Part shown: positions 1-7,131 of the stretch, piece by piece
Layout: every line of letters begins with the position of its first letter
How positions within the stretch are numbered: position 1 is the stretch's first letter
Source of the DNA: Fibrobacteraceae bacterium
GTDB lineage: Bacteria; Fibrobacterota; Fibrobacteria; Fibrobacterales; Fibrobacteraceae
Reading direction: 5' to 3'
DNA length: 13,696 bases
NCBI GenBank assembly: GCA_023231365.1
Contig: JALNVO010000049.1
Location: 1 to 13,696, forward strand
The notes under the pieces: model-generated
Told to the model about the DNA's origin: nothing
The model's database searches: none
What the model saw: the letters and a program-made list of their open reading frames with translations, nothing else
Position numbers and translations under genes: made by a program

Positions 1-338
1 ATGGTACAGGCTCCCATTCCTATCGCATATTTCGGGCCGGGAATCTGTTCCCAGAGCATCTGTATCGCCGGCGCCATGCGTTCCGTAATCGTACCTGCGA
101 TGATGAAAAGGTCTGCTTGGCGGGGAGAGGCGCGGAATACTTCGGAACCGAAGCGGGCTATGTCATAGCGGGCCATGGAGCTTGCCATCATTTCAATTGC
201 GCAGCAGCTCGTTCCGTAGGTAAGCGGCCAGAGCGAATTCGCACGGGCCCAGTTTACCACATAATCGACCATATTCACCAAGTGTTTTCCACCCGGGACA
301 GGATCGAGAAATTTCGGAAAATAGTTGATTACTCCCAT
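1..338 (-). CDS. nuoB: NADH-quinone oxidoreductase subunit B (partial, 3' end outside window)
   Basis: NuoB is the peripheral-arm subunit of respiratory complex I that holds iron-sulfur cluster N2, the last electron carrier before quinone. The visible 112 residues begin MGVINYF and include the hallmark TYGTSCCAIEMM at about 41-51, giving two adjacent cluster-ligand cysteines (45 and 46). A third candidate ligand cysteine sits in GMGAC at about 107-111, just before the window edge. The rest of the protein, including the expected final CP cysteine, lies to the left of position 1. The ATG at 338-336 lies inside the end of nuoA, giving a 10-base overlap, and AAAGGA sits about 8 bases upstream, so the two genes are probably translationally coupled. 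Identification is secure from the motif and the position directly after nuoA. Confidence 0.95.
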   Translation of the reverse strand, partial: MGVINYFPKFLDPVPGGKHLVNMVDYVVNWARANSLWPLTYGTSCCAIEMMASSMARYDIARFGSEVFRASPRQADLFIIAGTITERMAPAIQMLWEQIPGPKYAIGMGACT

Positions 339-715
339 TTGAGAATTCCTTTGTTCCAGGCGTAAGCAAGGCCAGATACGAGAATTACGAGAAATAGCCC
401 GAGATCGATGCCGACGATGACGGGAGAGAGAACGGTTTCTCCGGCGACAATTGCCTTAAAGGAAACGAGTACGGGGAAAAGGAAAAGAGCCTCGATGTCA
501 AAAATGAGAAAGAGAAGTGCAAAGAGGTAATAGCCCACCTTGAATTGGATTCTGGCGTTGCCGAAAGTTTCCATACCACATTCATAGGGAGCGTACTTGT
601 TCTTGGTATCCTTGCTCTTATAACCGAGAAGCTTGCCTACGATAATTGCGCCTCCCGCGACTACCGTGCCGAGGAACAGGAAAAAAATTAAGATAAAGTA
701 TTCAGAAAGTTCCAT
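329..715 (-). CDS. nuoA: NADH-quinone oxidoreductase subunit A
   Basis: NuoA is a small membrane subunit of complex I near the quinone site. At 128 residues it has the usual family length. Three membrane helices are visible at about 6-28, 60-82 and 98-118. The conserved KYAPYECGME loop (about 40-49) and the FDIEALFLFP stretch in helix 2 are diagnostic. It is the first gene of the nuo cluster here, starting 51 bases after the stop of the upstream 194-aa unknown gene on the same strand. A TTGACA lies over the end of that upstream gene (770-765), but I see no convincing -10 at the right distance. The Shine-Dalgarno is weak (AGGCAATT before ATG). It is unclear from sequence alone whether nuo has its own promoter or is read from rel. 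Confidence 0.97.
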   Translation of the reverse strand: MELSEYFILIFFLFLGTVVAGGAIIVGKLLGYKSKDTKNKYAPYECGMETFGNARIQFKVGYYLFALLFLIFDIEALFLFPVLVSFKAIVAGETVLSPVIVGIDLGLFLVILVSGLAYAWNKGILKWE

Positions 716-766
716 AATTGCCTGTGTGTTGAAATCTTAGTAAGGGGTATCCTTTTTTTGTAATTG

Positions 767-1351
767 TCAATAGAAGTGCTGTAGTTCTTGCAGAGTTCCA
801 AAAAGGGCGTTCCCAATGGTAAAGCGGTCTTCAATGTGGGTGTGCAAATCGCGGAATTCTTGTTCTGTGGCGAGATTGAGTGCTGCCAAATTTTTCTGTA
901 AATTGGAAATGAAGCCGGAAACGTGTGCTTCGTTCGCCTTGGATTGAATATTTTTGTCGATGTTTTGCAGCATCTTGTCTGTTTCAAGGCGCGAAAGAAT
1001 ATAGCGCATCGTGGATTGCAGTTCGATCAAGAAATAGACGAGCAAAAGTTCTTCTTGTAGAATGCCCCAGCGCTTATCGCTAGAGAAGAGTGCCACTTTT
1101 TCGCTCTTGCCAAAAAAAACCGCTGCTTGGGCATATTCGAGACACGTTGCGAGGGAGCTTTCGCACTGGTTAATTTTTTCGCCGATAGTAGAAAACCATT
1201 CCCGGCGATCTTTTATATCTGTCTGCATCATCAGTGGTTTCAAGGCGCGGAATGCGTAATATACTTCTTCGTAGTGCCGGTTCCGCATGCGGCAATTAAA
1301 CGCCCGGTTTCGGAGAGCTTGGTCTTCTGCAGGATGGACTAGCATTGTCAT
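767..1351 (-). CDS. Unknown 194-aa soluble protein, translationally coupled to rel
   Basis: I do not recognise this protein. Its 194 residues look almost entirely helical, with no signal peptide. A hydrophobic stretch ELLLVYFLIEL at about 100-110 is more like a buried helix than a membrane span. The N-terminal third is rich in Arg, His and Tyr; the rest is amphipathic, with heptad-like spacing at about 105-160, so a helical bundle or coiled-coil adaptor is plausible. The start ATG at 1351 overlaps the rel stop codon in an ATGA arrangement, and GGAGGT lies about 9 bases upstream. A second in-frame ATG two codons on could also be used. The coupling suggests production alongside Rel, but that is inference. 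Coding confidence comes from length, ribosome site and tight packing, not homology. Confidence 0.75.
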   Translation of the reverse strand: MTMLVHPAEDQALRNRAFNCRMRNRHYEEVYYAFRALKPLMMQTDIKDRREWFSTIGEKINQCESSLATCLEYAQAAVFFGKSEKVALFSSDKRWGILQEELLLVYFLIELQSTMRYILSRLETDKMLQNIDKNIQSKANEAHVSGFISNLQKNLAALNLATEQEFRDLHTHIEDRFTIGNALFGTLQELQHFY

Positions 1352-3498
1352 ATTCTCTTCACCTCCCGGATACCTTGTATGTGCTCTATGCGTGAAATGA
1401 GATGCTCGAGTTGCTCGCGGCGGAATATCCGGAATTCCATGCGGATTCTTCCGGCATCCCTTGCCGATACGACGCTCATTCTTTCGAGGAATGCGTTCGC
1501 TTTAGAAATTTCGGTGAGAATATCTGCCGTAATTCCCTTGCGGTTGTCTGTCTCGATGCGCAAATGGCAGCGGAATTCCTGTTTGGAATCTACGTTCCAT
1601 TCCATAGCGATCAAACGGGATGTTGGAACCTTTTTGAGTTCGGGACAATTCTTCTTGTGGACTTCGATTCCTCGCTTTGGAATAAGCGCCCCCACGATGT
1701 CTTCGCCGGGTATTGGCGTGCAGCAGGAGGCAAAATGAATGAGCAGGCTTGCTTCATTTCCGACTTCTACGGGGAGCTGATTTGTTTCGTCTGCTTGATC
1801 CTTTAGGAACAGTTTTACTGGAGATGAAACTGTCGAATTTTCTTTGTATTCTTGTGGCGCTATCTGCGCAATGAATTTTTGCAAATCAGAAAGAGGCATT
1901 TCACCTTGGCCGAGCCTTTCGTAGAAAGCATCAAGGGTTGGCGTGCCGAAGTTCTTGCAGATGGATTCCGGGCTGGGTTGTTGAGCCTGTTGAATCTTGA
2001 ATACGCGGAGCTCGCGTTCCCAGAGTTCTTTTCCGAGTATGCGGGATTCCTGCGAAATACTTGTGCGCATCCAGCGGCGGAGTTCCTGCTTTGCTTTGAC
2101 TGTGCGGACGATTTCCAGCCATTCTGGTTTGGGTTCCTGGTTGTGACTTTTCAGAACTTGTATCGTCGCTCCATTGGGAACTACTTTGGTAGCGCTTATA
2201 ACGTTGTTGTTGATGCGGGCACCCACGCAATGAAGTCCGAGGTCCGTGTGTACGGCGAACGCGAAGTCAAGGACCGTGCTCCCGTCGGGGAGTTCGATGG
2301 AATCTCCTTTGGGGGTGAATACGGTAATGCCCTCTGGTTTCAAGTCTACGCGGAGGAAGTCGAGGAATTCTACGGAATCCGGAATTTCGGATTGGAGCTT
2401 GGCGAGTCGTTCCAGCCAGCTGAGTTCTTCGCCACTTCTTTGCGTCTCGAGCTTGTATGCCCAATGTGCTGCGAATCCCTTTTCGGCAGTGAGGTCCATA
2501 TCTTTTGTGCGAATCTGGACTTCGACCATCTTGTTTTCCGGTCCGATGACTGTCGTATGGATGCTCTGATAGAGGTTCGGCTTCGGGGTGGCGATGTAGT
2601 CTTTGAAAAGCCCCTGGAGCGGAGTCCAAAGATTGTGGACATAACCCAGGGCTAAATAACATTCCGGAATTGTTTCGACAATAATGCGGATTGCAAAAAT
2701 GTCAAAAATGTCGTCGAGCCCGCAACCGCGGCTTTGCATTTTCCCATAGATGCTGTAAATGTTTTTGGTGCGGCCTTGGATTGTGCAATCGAAGTCTTCA
2801 AGCGCCATTTTGATTTGGAGAGGGCCAATGACCGATTTGATGTAACGTTCGCGTTCTTCCTTGCTGTTCAACAGGTGGTCGATGATCCGTTTGTATTCCA
2901 CCGGGTTGATGTATTTGAACGCCAAGTCTTCGAGTTCGGATTTGAATTGGTAGAGGCCGAATCGATGGGTAAGCGGAGTGTAGATGTCAAGTGTTTCTTG
3001 GGCGATGATCCGGCGCTTTTCGGGCTTCATATATTGAAGCGTGCGCATATTGTGGAGGCGGTCCGCAATTTTGATCATGATCACGCGGGGGTCTTTCGCC
3101 ATCGCGGTAATGAACTTGCGGTAAGTCTCCGCCTTTTGTTCGACTTTGTTGTCCTGCTTTTGGGCCGCAGAAATTTTCGTCACCGCGTCCACCATAAAAG
3201 CCGTATCTTCACCAAAGCGGGTCTTGATTTCGGAAAGTGTGTGAGGGGTGTCTTCTACCACATCGTGCAAGAGGCCTGCAAGTACGGATGACGTATCCAA
3301 TTTAAGGTCGGCGAGGATCTTTGCCACTTCATACGGGTGTTCCGTATAGGGCATTCCACTTTTGCGGAATTGACCTTTGTGAGCCTCGGCAATGAATGCG
3401 ACCGCACTCCGGAGCATTTCCTCATTGAGTGAGGGATTTTTTTTCATCAGCACACTGATAATGTGTTCTTGTGTAGGCTGTAAAAACTCCGTCTGCAT
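1348..3498 (-). CDS. rel: Bifunctional (p)ppGpp synthetase/hydrolase, RelA/SpoT family
   Basis: This cytoplasmic enzyme makes and degrades the alarmones pppGpp and ppGpp during the stringent response. At 716 residues it has the full long-RSH architecture. The HD hydrolase (about 25-200) keeps H54 (TEHP), H78-D79 (LLHDVVEDT) and D146 (KIADRLHNM), so hydrolysis should be intact. The synthetase domain (about 235-350) has GRTKNIYSIYGKM at 242-254, D266 in the FDIFAIR strand, KDYIATPKPNLYQSIHTT at about 299-316 and E326 in EVQIRT. The R-x-K form is typical of bifunctional Rel rather than synthetase-only RelA. TGS follows at about 388-450, then a helical region, a Cys/His zinc-finger-like segment (SCCTPIPGED with HKKNC, about 591-618) and a C-terminal ACT domain (about 644-716). 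The ATG has no recognisable Shine-Dalgarno. It is followed by a coupled unknown gene. Confidence 0.97.
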   Translation of the reverse strand: MQTEFLQPTQEHIISVLMKKNPSLNEEMLRSAVAFIAEAHKGQFRKSGMPYTEHPYEVAKILADLKLDTSSVLAGLLHDVVEDTPHTLSEIKTRFGEDTAFMVDAVTKISAAQKQDNKVEQKAETYRKFITAMAKDPRVIMIKIADRLHNMRTLQYMKPEKRRIIAQETLDIYTPLTHRFGLYQFKSELEDLAFKYINPVEYKRIIDHLLNSKEERERYIKSVIGPLQIKMALEDFDCTIQGRTKNIYSIYGKMQSRGCGLDDIFDIFAIRIIVETIPECYLALGYVHNLWTPLQGLFKDYIATPKPNLYQSIHTTVIGPENKMVEVQIRTKDMDLTAEKGFAAHWAYKLETQRSGEELSWLERLAKLQSEIPDSVEFLDFLRVDLKPEGITVFTPKGDSIELPDGSTVLDFAFAVHTDLGLHCVGARINNNVISATKVVPNGATIQVLKSHNQEPKPEWLEIVRTVKAKQELRRWMRTSISQESRILGKELWERELRVFKIQQAQQPSPESICKNFGTPTLDAFYERLGQGEMPLSDLQKFIAQIAPQEYKENSTVSSPVKLFLKDQADETNQLPVEVGNEASLLIHFASCCTPIPGEDIVGALIPKRGIEVHKKNCPELKKVPTSRLIAMEWNVDSKQEFRCHLRIETDNRKGITADILTEISKANAFLERMSVVSARDAGRIRMEFRIFRREQLEHLISRIEHIQGIREVKRI

Positions 3499-3551
3499 GG
3501 CTTAAATTTATCAAAAAAAGAAAGATTCGGATTAGAAAAACGCTTTTTGCA

Positions 3552-3580
3552 AGATAAAAGGGAACTGATTTAAAAGGCAA
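3552..3580 (-). promoter_or_regulatory. Candidate sigma70-type promoter for rel
   Basis: On the minus strand TTGCCT (3580-3575) and TTATCT (3557-3552) are separated by 17 bases, which would start transcription near 3545 and leave a leader of about 47 bases before the rel ATG. Each box is an imperfect consensus match and the region is AT-rich, so chance matches are likely. The remaining spacer (3499-3683) shows no gene. It does contain a 10-base direct repeat AACGCTTTTT at 3539 and 3664. Confidence 0.3.
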
Positions 3581-3675
3581 CGGCAAAGATAATAAAAATC
3601 AGAAAATTTTACGGATAAAAAAGGGGCTCTTTCGCCAATTTTTGCAGCTTTCTAAAACTATAGAACGCTTTTTCA

Positions 3676-3704
3676 ATAAAAAAGCCTCCGGAAGCCGGAA
3701 GCTT
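3676..3704 (-). terminator. Rho-independent terminator after asd
   Basis: Read on the minus strand, GCTTCCGG and CCGGAGGC (3702-3684) form an 8-pair stem with one G-T wobble and a CTT loop, followed by a run of six T (3683-3678). On the plus strand the wobble becomes a C-A mismatch, so the structure works best for minus-strand transcription. It lies about 22 bases past the asd stop and separates the ssb-asd transcript from rel. Confidence 0.85.
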
Positions 3705-3724
3705 AATTTATTTGTAGTAAGAAC

Positions 3725-4723
3725 TTAGAAATCGAGGAGCTCTGCAATTTGGACTGCATTGAGGGCCGCGCCCTTGCGGATTTGGTCTCCGGTCAGCCAC
3801 AAGGTCATGCTGTTGTCGTCTGCCAAGTCTTTGCGGACGCGGCCAACGTATACGTCATCGTGGCCTGCACTTTCAAGAGGCATCGGGTATACATAGTTTT
3901 GCGGGTCGTCCTTGAGGAATACGCCAGGAGCTTTGGAAAGCGCTTCGCGGACTTCTGCTACGGAAAGCGGGCGTTCGGTTTCAAACCACACTGATTCGGA
4001 ATGGGAGCGGAGCGAGCTCACGCGTACACAGGTCGCGCTGGTACGCACGTCAGAGTGCATGATCTTGCGCGTTTCGTTGTACATTTTCATTTCTTCTTTC
4101 GTGTAATCGTTTTCCGTCATCTTGTCAATTTGCGGAATTACGTTATATGCAAGCTGATGCGGAAATTTGCTGATGTGGTCGGTTTTGCCTGTTTCCACGA
4201 GGTCCTTGTACTGCTGCTTCAGTTCTTCCATCGCAACAGCTCCAGCGCCGCTTGCGCTCTGATAAGAAGAAATGTGAATTTTCTTGATATGCGAAAGCTT
4301 TTCGATTGGGTTCAGCACGACGACCATCATGATGGTCGTGCAATTCGGGTTTGCAATAATCCCGTGATGCTTTTTGATGTCTTCTGGATTGACTTCCGGC
4401 ACGACGAGGGGTACCGTCGGATCCATGCGGAAATAACTGGTGTTGTCAATGCAGATAGCGCCGGCCTTGACTGCGGAAGGCAAAAATTCTTGGGAAATCG
4501 CCGCTCCTGCTGAAGAAAGGACGAGGTCGATTCCTCTGAAAGAATCGTGCGTGAGTTCTTCAATGGTGAGTTCCTCGCCCTTGAACTTAAGCTTTTTCCC
4601 GGAGCTCCGTTTGGAAGCGAGGAGCTTGAGGGAATCCATCTTGAAGTTGCGCTCTTCGAGGATCGAGAGGAGTTCTTGCCCGACCGCTCCAGTAGCGCCC
4701 ATAATTGCTACGTTACGACTCAT
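3725..4723 (-). CDS. asd: Aspartate-semialdehyde dehydrogenase
   Basis: Asd reduces L-aspartyl-4-phosphate to aspartate-4-semialdehyde with NADPH, the branch-point step toward lysine, diaminopimelate (for peptidoglycan), threonine and methionine. The 332-residue protein has the nucleotide-binding GATGAVG at 9-15, the catalytic cysteine C128 in NPNCTT, SASGAGAVAMEEL at about 156-168, and the likely catalytic histidine H241 after LRS. The C-terminal KGAALNAVQIAE is typical of the family. All key residues are present and the length is normal. The start ATG is preceded by AAAGGT at good spacing. It lies 25 bases after the stop of a two-TM unknown protein and 3' in an apparent operon with ssb, and is closed by an intrinsic terminator. 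Confidence 0.97.
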   Translation of the reverse strand: MSRNVAIMGATGAVGQELLSILEERNFKMDSLKLLASKRSSGKKLKFKGEELTIEELTHDSFRGIDLVLSSAGAAISQEFLPSAVKAGAICIDNTSYFRMDPTVPLVVPEVNPEDIKKHHGIIANPNCTTIMMVVVLNPIEKLSHIKKIHISSYQSASGAGAVAMEELKQQYKDLVETGKTDHISKFPHQLAYNVIPQIDKMTENDYTKEEMKMYNETRKIMHSDVRTSATCVRVSSLRSHSESVWFETERPLSVAEVREALSKAPGVFLKDDPQNYVYPMPLESAGHDDVYVGRVRKDLADDNSMTLWLTGDQIRKGAALNAVQIAELLDF

Positions 4724-4748
4724 ATTTGACCTTTTAGGTTGTGGTTAA

Positions 4749-5441
4749 TTAATTTTTTTCTGCGAGCTTCGCGATTTTTTCTTTATAGGAGATGAACGCC
4801 TTATTGGCTATTTCCGCTTGCTTTTTGTACTGTTCGGCTTGAGCGGCTTTTTCGTCTTCATTATCCAAAGTAGTATAGGAATGGAGCGAATATCCGGCGA
4901 GCCGCAGATTTTCTGTGGCGCGGATGAGCTCGGAATGGATTTCGCTTACGCTTCTCGGGTGGAAGAGCTCTGTCGCCTGGCGGTTTTCTTTCGCTGTTGC
5001 ATTCCGGAGACTGAGCGCCTTGCTTTCGAGTGTTTCCCTTGTCGATTCGGAGGCATCGCTTTGAATTTCGCTGAAATTTAAAATGTCATTCGCAAGTGCA
5101 ATGGATTCATCCGCAATCTTCTCTGCAGAAGTCGTATAGGCTTCTATTGAATTGATTGCTTTGGAGTTTCCATCATTTTCTGTTTCTGTTCTCTTGGATT
5201 CGGAACTTGCATCTTGCGTTATTGCGGAAAGTGACATTCTTGGAGCAAGATCCGGGGATATATAAGAACTGTAGCCGGAAATTTTCATATAGCTGAAAAA
5301 TCCAGCAATGACGAAAATGACGATGGTGGCAATTGCCGAGAGGGAAAGGCGGATGGCTCCGCGGGCGTTTATCGTCTGAATCAGGGCGAGAAGGCCTATT
5401 CCCCAAAGAATCGCTATGCTGATCAAATCAGATTGTTGCAT
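4749..5441 (-). CDS. Unknown membrane-anchored protein with long helical tail
   Basis: I do not recognise this 230-residue protein. Two hydrophobic helices at about 6-23 and 33-50, joined by a short QTINARGAIR loop, form an N-terminal membrane hairpin. The rest is polar, rich in Glu, Ser, Ala and Lys, and strongly helical, with a probable coiled coil at about 95-155 and 165-228. The Arg- and Lys-bearing loop between the helices suggests both ends face the same side. If that loop is cytoplasmic by the positive-inside rule, the tail would be periplasmic. It starts 27 bases after the ssb stop with AAGG about 8 bases upstream of ATG, and ends 25 bases before asd, so it looks like the middle gene of ssb-X-asd. 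No enzymatic motif is visible, and neither neighbour suggests a role. Confidence 0.8.
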   Translation of the reverse strand: MQQSDLISIAILWGIGLLALIQTINARGAIRLSLSAIATIVIFVIAGFFSYMKISGYSSYISPDLAPRMSLSAITQDASSESKRTETENDGNSKAINSIEAYTTSAEKIADESIALANDILNFSEIQSDASESTRETLESKALSLRNATAKENRQATELFHPRSVSEIHSELIRATENLRLAGYSLHSYTTLDNEDEKAAQAEQYKKQAEIANKAFISYKEKIAKLAEKN

Positions 5442-5468
5442 TTCTGAAGCCTTCGAAGAGGTCCGCCT

Positions 5469-5960
5469 TTAAAAAGGTAGGTCGTCTTCCGATTCTTGCG
5501 GCGGCATTGGGGCCGGAGCTTGCGGCATGGAGGGCATTGCCGGAGCTTGAGCGTGCCCGTAAGCCTGAGGAGCCGCTGCGGTTTGGGGGCGGTTGTAGTT
5601 CGGGGTATAACTCCCGGCGTTCTGGCTTCTTGGGGTGAGGAGCTGGAATGTATCCATATTGATGTCCGTCGCATAGCGCTTCTGACCATTTTGGTCGTCC
5701 CAACTGCGGTACGTAAGAGTGCCTTCTACATATAGAGTCATTCCCTTGTGTACGCCAAGCTGTTCAATAATGTCTGCAATCTTGCCCCAGCCGACGATGT
5801 TGTGCCAATCTGTCTGTTCTTTTGTTTCGCCGCTGGCATCGCGGTAACGGCGGGACGTCGCGAGAGAGAAGGATACGCGCTTCTTTCCGCTTGGGGTAAC
5901 TTTAGTTTCGGGGTCTTTACCGATATTTCCGATGAGCATCACTTTGTTGAGATAGGGCAT
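5469..5960 (-). CDS. ssb: Single-stranded DNA-binding protein
   Basis: SSB coats single-stranded DNA during replication, repair and recombination and recruits partners through its C-terminal tip. The 163-residue protein has an N-terminal OB fold (about 1-108) beginning with NKVMLIGNIGKDPE, and WHNIVGWGK at about 52-60, typical of bacterial SSB. A flexible Pro/Ala/Gln-rich linker (about 110-153) follows, and the acidic tip ends DDLPF, a variant of the classic DDDIPF interaction motif. The length is in the normal range. The ATG has AGGAAT about 7 bases upstream. Ssb heads a minus-strand operon with a membrane protein and asd, and is transcribed divergently from the namZ-type operon across a 68-base spacer. 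Confidence 0.97.
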   Translation of the reverse strand: MPYLNKVMLIGNIGKDPETKVTPSGKKRVSFSLATSRRYRDASGETKEQTDWHNIVGWGKIADIIEQLGVHKGMTLYVEGTLTYRSWDDQNGQKRYATDINMDTFQLLTPRSQNAGSYTPNYNRPQTAAAPQAYGHAQAPAMPSMPQAPAPMPPQESEDDLPF

Positions 5961-6028
5961 AAATAATTCCTAGAATTTGTTTCCTTAGAGAACCTATATT
6001 TTATCCGGGTTCAAAAGATATAAAAAAA
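5961..6028. promoter_or_regulatory. Divergent promoter region between ssb and the MurNAc salvage operon
   Basis: These 68 AT-rich bases must hold both divergent promoters. On the plus strand TATATT at 5995-6000 could be a -10 for the salvage operon, with a poor -35 (TAGAAT, 5971-5976) 18 bases upstream. On the minus strand TAAAAT (6005-6000) is a possible -10 for ssb, overlapping the other. The candidate boxes therefore share bases and the two directions could compete. Neither -35 is convincing and I see no operator palindrome. The plus-strand leader ends in a run of eight A that also supplies the first base of the ATG, with no Shine-Dalgarno. Confidence 0.4.
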
Positions 6029-7129
6029 ATGACAGTCAAACTAGCTTTATCCCGTTTTGAAGATAACTATCCCCGGGAACTCCTCGGAGTTCGCCTAGGG
6101 GCCCTTTTACACCCCGCTTCCGTTGATTCTGCCTTGCATCATACCTTAGAAACGCTTCTGCGCTATAATGGAAAACTTTTTAAGCTTGCGGCTTTATTCG
6201 GGCCGCAGCATGGAATCAAGGGACATACTCAAGATAATATGATTGAGTGGGAAGGCGGACTCGACCCCGAACTCGGCATTCCGGTTTATAGCCTTTACGG
6301 GAAGAACCGCGAACCATCGTCCGAAATGCTTTCTCATATTGACGCCCTTTTCGTGGATATGCAGGATGTGGGTGCGAGGTATTACACGTTTATCTGGACT
6401 TTGTTCCTTTGTATGAAGGCTTGCGAAAAGCGGAATATTCCCGTGATAGTCCTAGACCGTCCGAATCCTCTGGGTAATGCGGTTGAAGGCCCGGCGCTCG
6501 ACGTAGAATATTCGAGCTTTGTGGGCTTGTGGAAACTTCCGGTCCGCCACGGGAAGACGATCGGCGGACTTGCCCGGCAGTTCAAGGCGGAGTGTTTCCC
6601 AGAATGTAGTTTATATGTAATGGAAATGGACGGATATGATCCTAAGATGTGGTTCGATGAAACGGGCCTTCCCTGGGTAATGCCTTCCCCGAATATGCCC
6701 ACTTTGGATACGGCTATCGTCTATCCGGGAATGTGCCTTTTGGAAGCGACAAATGTGAGCGAGGGCCGCGGAACTACGAGGCCTTTCGAAATTTTTGGAG
6801 CTCCGTTTATCAACGCGCAGGAACTCTGCAAATATATGAACGGGCTGAATCTCCCGGGCGTCTATTTCCGCGAAAATTACTTTCAGCCCACGTTCCACAA
6901 GGGCGCGGGGCATGTTTGCTGCGGAGCCCAAATTCACGTGATGGACAGGAATTCCTTCCGCTCATTCGAGATGGCGGTACAGCTTTTGCGGTATCTCTTT
7001 CACCGCTATCCCGAGGATTTCATGTGGAAGTCGCCTCCTTATGAATATGAGTATGAAAAGCTCCCGATCGACATTCTTTTAGGATCGGGTTCTTACCGCA
7101 AAGAATTTATTGAAAACGGAGCCCTTTAG
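6029..7129 (+). CDS. DUF1343 / NamZ-family (GH171-like) exo-beta-N-acetylmuramidase homologue, apparently cytoplasmic
   Basis: Family members remove MurNAc from the non-reducing end of peptidoglycan fragments (NamZ of Bacillus subtilis). Conserved blocks appear in order: GALLHPASVD (24-33), ALFGPQHGIKG (55-65), PVYSLYGKNREP (85-96), DMQDVGARYYTF (110-121), VLDRPNPLG (141-149), SFVGL and PVRHGKTIG (163-179), PSPNMPT (219-225), SEGRGTTRPFEIFGAPF (244-260). Three things are odd. The usual GPEHG is GPQHG (Q60), replacing what I recall as the proposed catalytic Glu92 of B. subtilis NamZ. There is no signal peptide, although secreted homologues have one. The protein stops at IENGAL, about 35 residues short of the B. 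subtilis C-terminus. A nearby QDNMIEWE (68-75) may define a variant subfamily. It is first in an operon with murU- and amgK-like genes; the stop overlaps the next start by one base. Confidence 0.85.
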   Translation: MTVKLALSRFEDNYPRELLGVRLGALLHPASVDSALHHTLETLLRYNGKLFKLAALFGPQHGIKGHTQDNMIEWEGGLDPELGIPVYSLYGKNREPSSEMLSHIDALFVDMQDVGARYYTFIWTLFLCMKACEKRNIPVIVLDRPNPLGNAVEGPALDVEYSSFVGLWKLPVRHGKTIGGLARQFKAECFPECSLYVMEMDGYDPKMWFDETGLPWVMPSPNMPTLDTAIVYPGMCLLEATNVSEGRGTTRPFEIFGAPFINAQELCKYMNGLNLPGVYFRENYFQPTFHKGAGHVCCGAQIHVMDRNSFRSFEMAVQLLRYLFHRYPEDFMWKSPPYEYEYEKLPIDILLGSGSYRKEFIENGAL

Positions 7130-7131
7130 TG
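7118..7131 (+). promoter_or_regulatory. Ribosome binding site and GTG start of the murU-like gene
   Basis: GGAG (7118-7121) lies 7 bases before GTG (7129-7131), and the stop TAG of the preceding gene shares its last G with this start (TAGTG). The product then begins MRILILAAGLGTR, exactly where this enzyme family begins. That settles the non-ATG start and implies stop-restart translational coupling. Confidence 0.75.

Noticed and set aside
742..759. AAGG-loop-CCTT followed by T-run on the plus strand, terminator-like
   Set aside because: The stem is only four pairs and there is no plus-strand gene upstream for it to terminate.
735..770. Perfect TTGACA (minus strand) before nuoA as a promoter
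   Set aside because: The sequence 17 bases downstream is CCCCTT, not a -10 box. The nearest AT-rich hexamer is more than 20 bases away, so it is not called as a promoter.
1852..2655. Plus-strand open frame (267 codons) antisense to rel
   Set aside because: It is a shadow of the rel coding sequence. Rel motifs continue unbroken through this interval and the antisense product matches nothing I recognise.
3615..3640. Possible second minus-strand terminator: GGC-GAAAGA-GCC followed by CC and six T
   Set aside because: A three-pair stem is too weak, and the well-formed terminator at 3676-3704 already ends the asd transcript.
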